A stretch of 64,000 nucleotides of DNA from Glossina fuscipes (Eukaryota > Arthropoda > Insecta > Diptera > Glossinidae): contig NW_023998431.1 in NCBI RefSeq assembly GCF_014805625.2, positions 6,084,213 through 6,148,212 of the forward strand, in the 5' to 3' direction. A model generated the notes under the pieces. That model ran no database searches, had not been told where the DNA came from, and saw only the letters and a list, made by a program, of their open reading frames with translations. The stretch's first letter is position 1; each line of letters begins with the position of its first letter. A program made the position numbers and the translations under genes. Below are positions 60,922 through 64,000 of the stretch, piece by piece.

Positions 60922-61596
60922 ATGACCAATCATCCGCAGGGTGTACCCTATGCCAGTGTCACGGTGATCGTCAGAAATAGGTGGGCTGGCAGGTCGGTAA
61001 GCATTATAGCTTTATCGACAGAAATGGACATAGTACCAACTGGACATACTCACACGTGCATAATTAACACACAAAAGATCTTCCAAATAGTGGACATTTA
61101 CGATTCGTCTGTAATTCGTTTCAAATTGCAAATGAAAAAAGGACTTCTTCTAAGTGAAGTTTAACGGCGGCCAATATTTGTTATATTCTATCGTATATAC
61201 AAATCTGTAGATTCGAAAATGACACAGAAATGCGGATATGGGCACTCGCTTGAACAGAACACACTTAATAATGCCAAACAATTTTAAAGCCCTATACAAA
61301 TTGCAATCACTTGCAATGGTTCCACAAAAGCCTTTTCAATTTGTTTCATGCTCGCAACCGAAAGATACTTTGACATGAGCATAAACGTATCGAATATTTG
61401 CCACAAATATCGAGACTACTATTGTAGTAGGGATGTGTGCAAGCACTTCAATAGACCAACAAAAGCAATAGTTAGTCTCCTTTTTTTTTGGAAAAATTGA
61501 TGCCAATTGCTTTGCCATCGAAGAATTTTTTTTTACTTCCGTTGTTTTTTGTTTTTTTTTTTCACTTTTATGTTTTAGCTTTTGCGTGTTTACGTG

Positions 61597-61630
61597 GCTG
61601 TGTGTGTGTGTGTGTATGTGTGTGTGTATA
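61597..61630. repeat. (TG)n microsatellite
   Basis: TG dinucleotides with one TATG interruption. Confidence 0.88.
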
Positions 61631-63004
61631 TGTTTTTCTTTTATTATTTCTTGCAACAATCAAACGCGATTTATGCTATTAATTGTAAATTGTTGACGTC
61701 GTTGTTGTCGGTTTGCAAGTGATTTTGCGAAAGAAACAAATTGAACTATTAAATAAAACCAAAAGGAATCAAACCCGAAGACATATAAATTGTACCAAAG
61801 GCATATAAAAAACAGTTTGAACACATGTCTGTGTTATTAGCATTACAGTGGTCAATAAATAACAGAAGTAATGCTAAAGTGAGTCACAAACGGAGAGATT
61901 CTTTGAATGCCGAATAGAATAGAGCATTAAAGGACCGCATGTCAATACTCGAGCCGTTCAGTAAAAATTAGAATTCGTTAGACACCTCTAGGAAGCAAAT
62001 AGCCTTGGTTGGTTGGTTTCTTCACTATGAAATTCGTTCTATTCTTAAATATTATTTTCTGGAAGTACAGACGCCAAAAGACACTAGCATAAGGTTCGAT
62101 AAACGTGAACGTGGGAAATGTGTTTCTTTAAATAAAATGATTAGACAGTGAATGAATAAGTGTAAGTGAATATTCGATGTGATATGAGAACTCTCCCCTT
62201 AATATTTTGCACTTTATGTAAGGTGGGCGTCGCATTCGCTCAAATCCGAACACAATGATAATGCTGTCATCTTTTCAATGAAAAATGTATTTCTGTTTTC
62301 TTAATGTGATCGATCACTCAGGTTATGTTCACTATTCACGTAACATGGTGACGCTCAGAAAGTAGTGAGGAGCGGCCGGGCGCATGCTTAATCGATAAAG
62401 TCAAATGATATAAATTCGTTGATCGTAAGATCGTTATGTCCGATTTAAATATGGAATCACATGCCTGAATCACATGAAGAATCGAAAAGATGGACTTTAC
62501 CTGCTGGAAGTGCATCGACGGGCAAGCAAAGACGGGAACATCAGCGGTATAATTTACTCCAATGTTACCTACAACGTAATCTCTTCACCGTGTATAGAAT
62601 AATACAAGCAGCATATTATTTAACGTTATTAAGTTGATTAAATAGCAAAATAAAAAAGAAATGGCGTTGATAAAATTGTATGTATTTATGTATTCATGTA
62701 TGCGCGCATGAACGTAGATTTGTAAATATATGTGACTACCACAGCAATCATTATCAATATGGAAACCTGAAAAGACAAGTGCCTGTTCGACTCTTAGTGT
62801 CGAATAGGCAACAGAGGGCTATTTTGGTCTGCTCGAAAAATTGCAAAATCGTTGCATACATTGTCTTGAACTAAAATAAGATTATGTTGAAAAAAAAAAA
62901 ATTCAGTATAGCAGAAAAAAAGGTGGATTTCTTCATTAGTTACCCTATTTATTGGGTCATACCTGTATCTATCTATATATTCGACTGAGCTACACTAGCC
63001 AGCA

Positions 63005-63060
63005 GATATATATATATATATATATATATAGGATATATATATAGTAATACATATATATAG
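63005..63060. repeat. (TA)n microsatellite, compound
   Basis: Three TA blocks separated by GG and AGTAATAC. Confidence 0.88.
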
Positions 63061-64000
63061 AAAGTTCAAACTTCAAATTTTAATATAAATTTGATATACC
63101 GCAGAAATGAAGTGGGCTTGGCCTCCATGACTTTCTTATGTTTAGCATTTCATTTATTGCACAGATAGGCTACAATAATATGAAAATTTATATTGAAATT
63201 TATATTGTTATTGTTTTCACTTATATTAATTACTCTTTGATTTAAATTTGAACTCGAATCACAAAACTGTTTATGCCATTTAAAGTTTCCACTGAAAAGT
63301 TCAACATTTTGGTGATATCCTTCGCAAAAACTGTGTTTGCCATTTGCAGCCACACAAAAGACTTTTTTTTCACATTCGATTCCACACATAATTTGACAAA
63401 ATCTCAGAAAGATGTCATAGCATCTCATATCGGTTGATGCAAGCAAAGGGTTAAGAAATGAAGTAATTTAAGAAGCGTATTAAAGATCGTAACGGGTAAC
63501 GAATCAGGAGCCAGAAAGTAAACACCAGTCACCTATATGGATAAGATTTGCTAGATAGAAGAAATAAGCATAACAAAAGTTGTGCGTACTCGGACTACTT
63601 CAAAAAAAATGGTGCATGTTTTCTTTTTTCGGAAAAACTGGTCATATAACGATTGTGTCGGTTGGTAAAAACTAAAACGCTTAATTCAAAATAGTACACA
63701 ACCATTTGTTTGCCGGAATTAATGAGTTTTGATAAGAGGAAAATAAACAAACGTCTTCGGATCATTCGTGGTCGCTTACATTTCTTCCATTACAACCGAC
63801 TATTTAAACTTTGAAAGAATCGAATTAATCGCTTATTCCCCGAGTTCAGTTATACCCAATTACCATTTGACACCCAATGACTTTTCTTTTGCAACCGCCC
63901 ATCAAGAATGAATTGCGCGAACAGCGATTTCCATCACCCGATATATTCTGGATGTGATTTTTAAAGACAACTTACAGTTCTTTCATTACTAGATCTGCTT

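Larger units (their letters stand above)
60922..64000. other. Intron sequence, no gene seen
   Basis: AT-rich, with (TG)n at 61597-61630 and (TA)n at 63005-63060. No coding segment or recognisable transposon. Confidence 0.5.

Noticed and set aside
62487..62560. Possible exon following AAAAG at 62491
   Set aside because: A short open, slightly GC-richer stretch, but no polypyrimidine tract, no donor and no Ig-like or other motif.
5449..64000. Second half of the Ig1 domain as a downstream exon
   Set aside because: I scanned for a splice-flanked segment with a WLKDG-type motif and a later YxC and found none I could support.

Overview
The window looks like intronic chromosomal DNA of a higher fly (Diptera, Schizophora). 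It is AT-rich, full of (TA)n, (GA)n, (TG)n and poly-A/T tracts, and has no operon-like or densely coding stretch. The one host coding segment I can support is a 102-bp exon at 5347-5448 on the + strand. It has consensus splice sites, is phase 1 at both ends, and encodes the first half of an immunoglobulin domain that matches my memory of the N-terminal Ig1 of Sidekick (sdk), a synaptic adhesion protein. The exon carrying the other half of that domain was not found downstream, so most of the window is probably one very large sdk intron.

The rest is a transposon graveyard. An essentially full-length I-clade LINE lies on the minus strand at 18413-23798, bounded by a perfect 13-bp target-site duplication (18400-18412 and 23799-23811). 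Its ORF1 (three zinc knuckles) is intact. Its ORF2 (endonuclease, reverse transcriptase, RNase H) is broken by nonsense codons and two deletions. Two shorter copies of a sister lineage, A (1-2055) and C (26459-28518), lie on the + strand on either side. They share the same lethal lesions as each other.

Two more decayed LINEs of another kind, with a PHD-like zinc finger in ORF1, lie on the minus strand at 10740-13560 and 24150-25545. Four mariner-type transposase relics from at least three lineages lie at 13590-14290, 14415-15375, 30330-30865 and 57860-58480, all on the minus strand.

From about 31 kb to the end the window is non-coding, with copies of a few dispersed repeat families. The clearest are a pair near 50.9 and 56.3 kb (one carrying a private 58-bp tandem duplication), a pair near 32.3 and 60.1 kb, and a pair near 44.1 and 59.1 kb. 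Two short open frames (26101-26439 and 54147-54377, both minus) look more protein-like than the background but I could not identify them.

I see no rRNA, tRNA, CRISPR array or bacterial-type system. The most informative parts are the dated history of the I-like family and the inverted layout of its copies inside a host transcription unit. All identifications are by eye from motifs; no alignment or database search was run.
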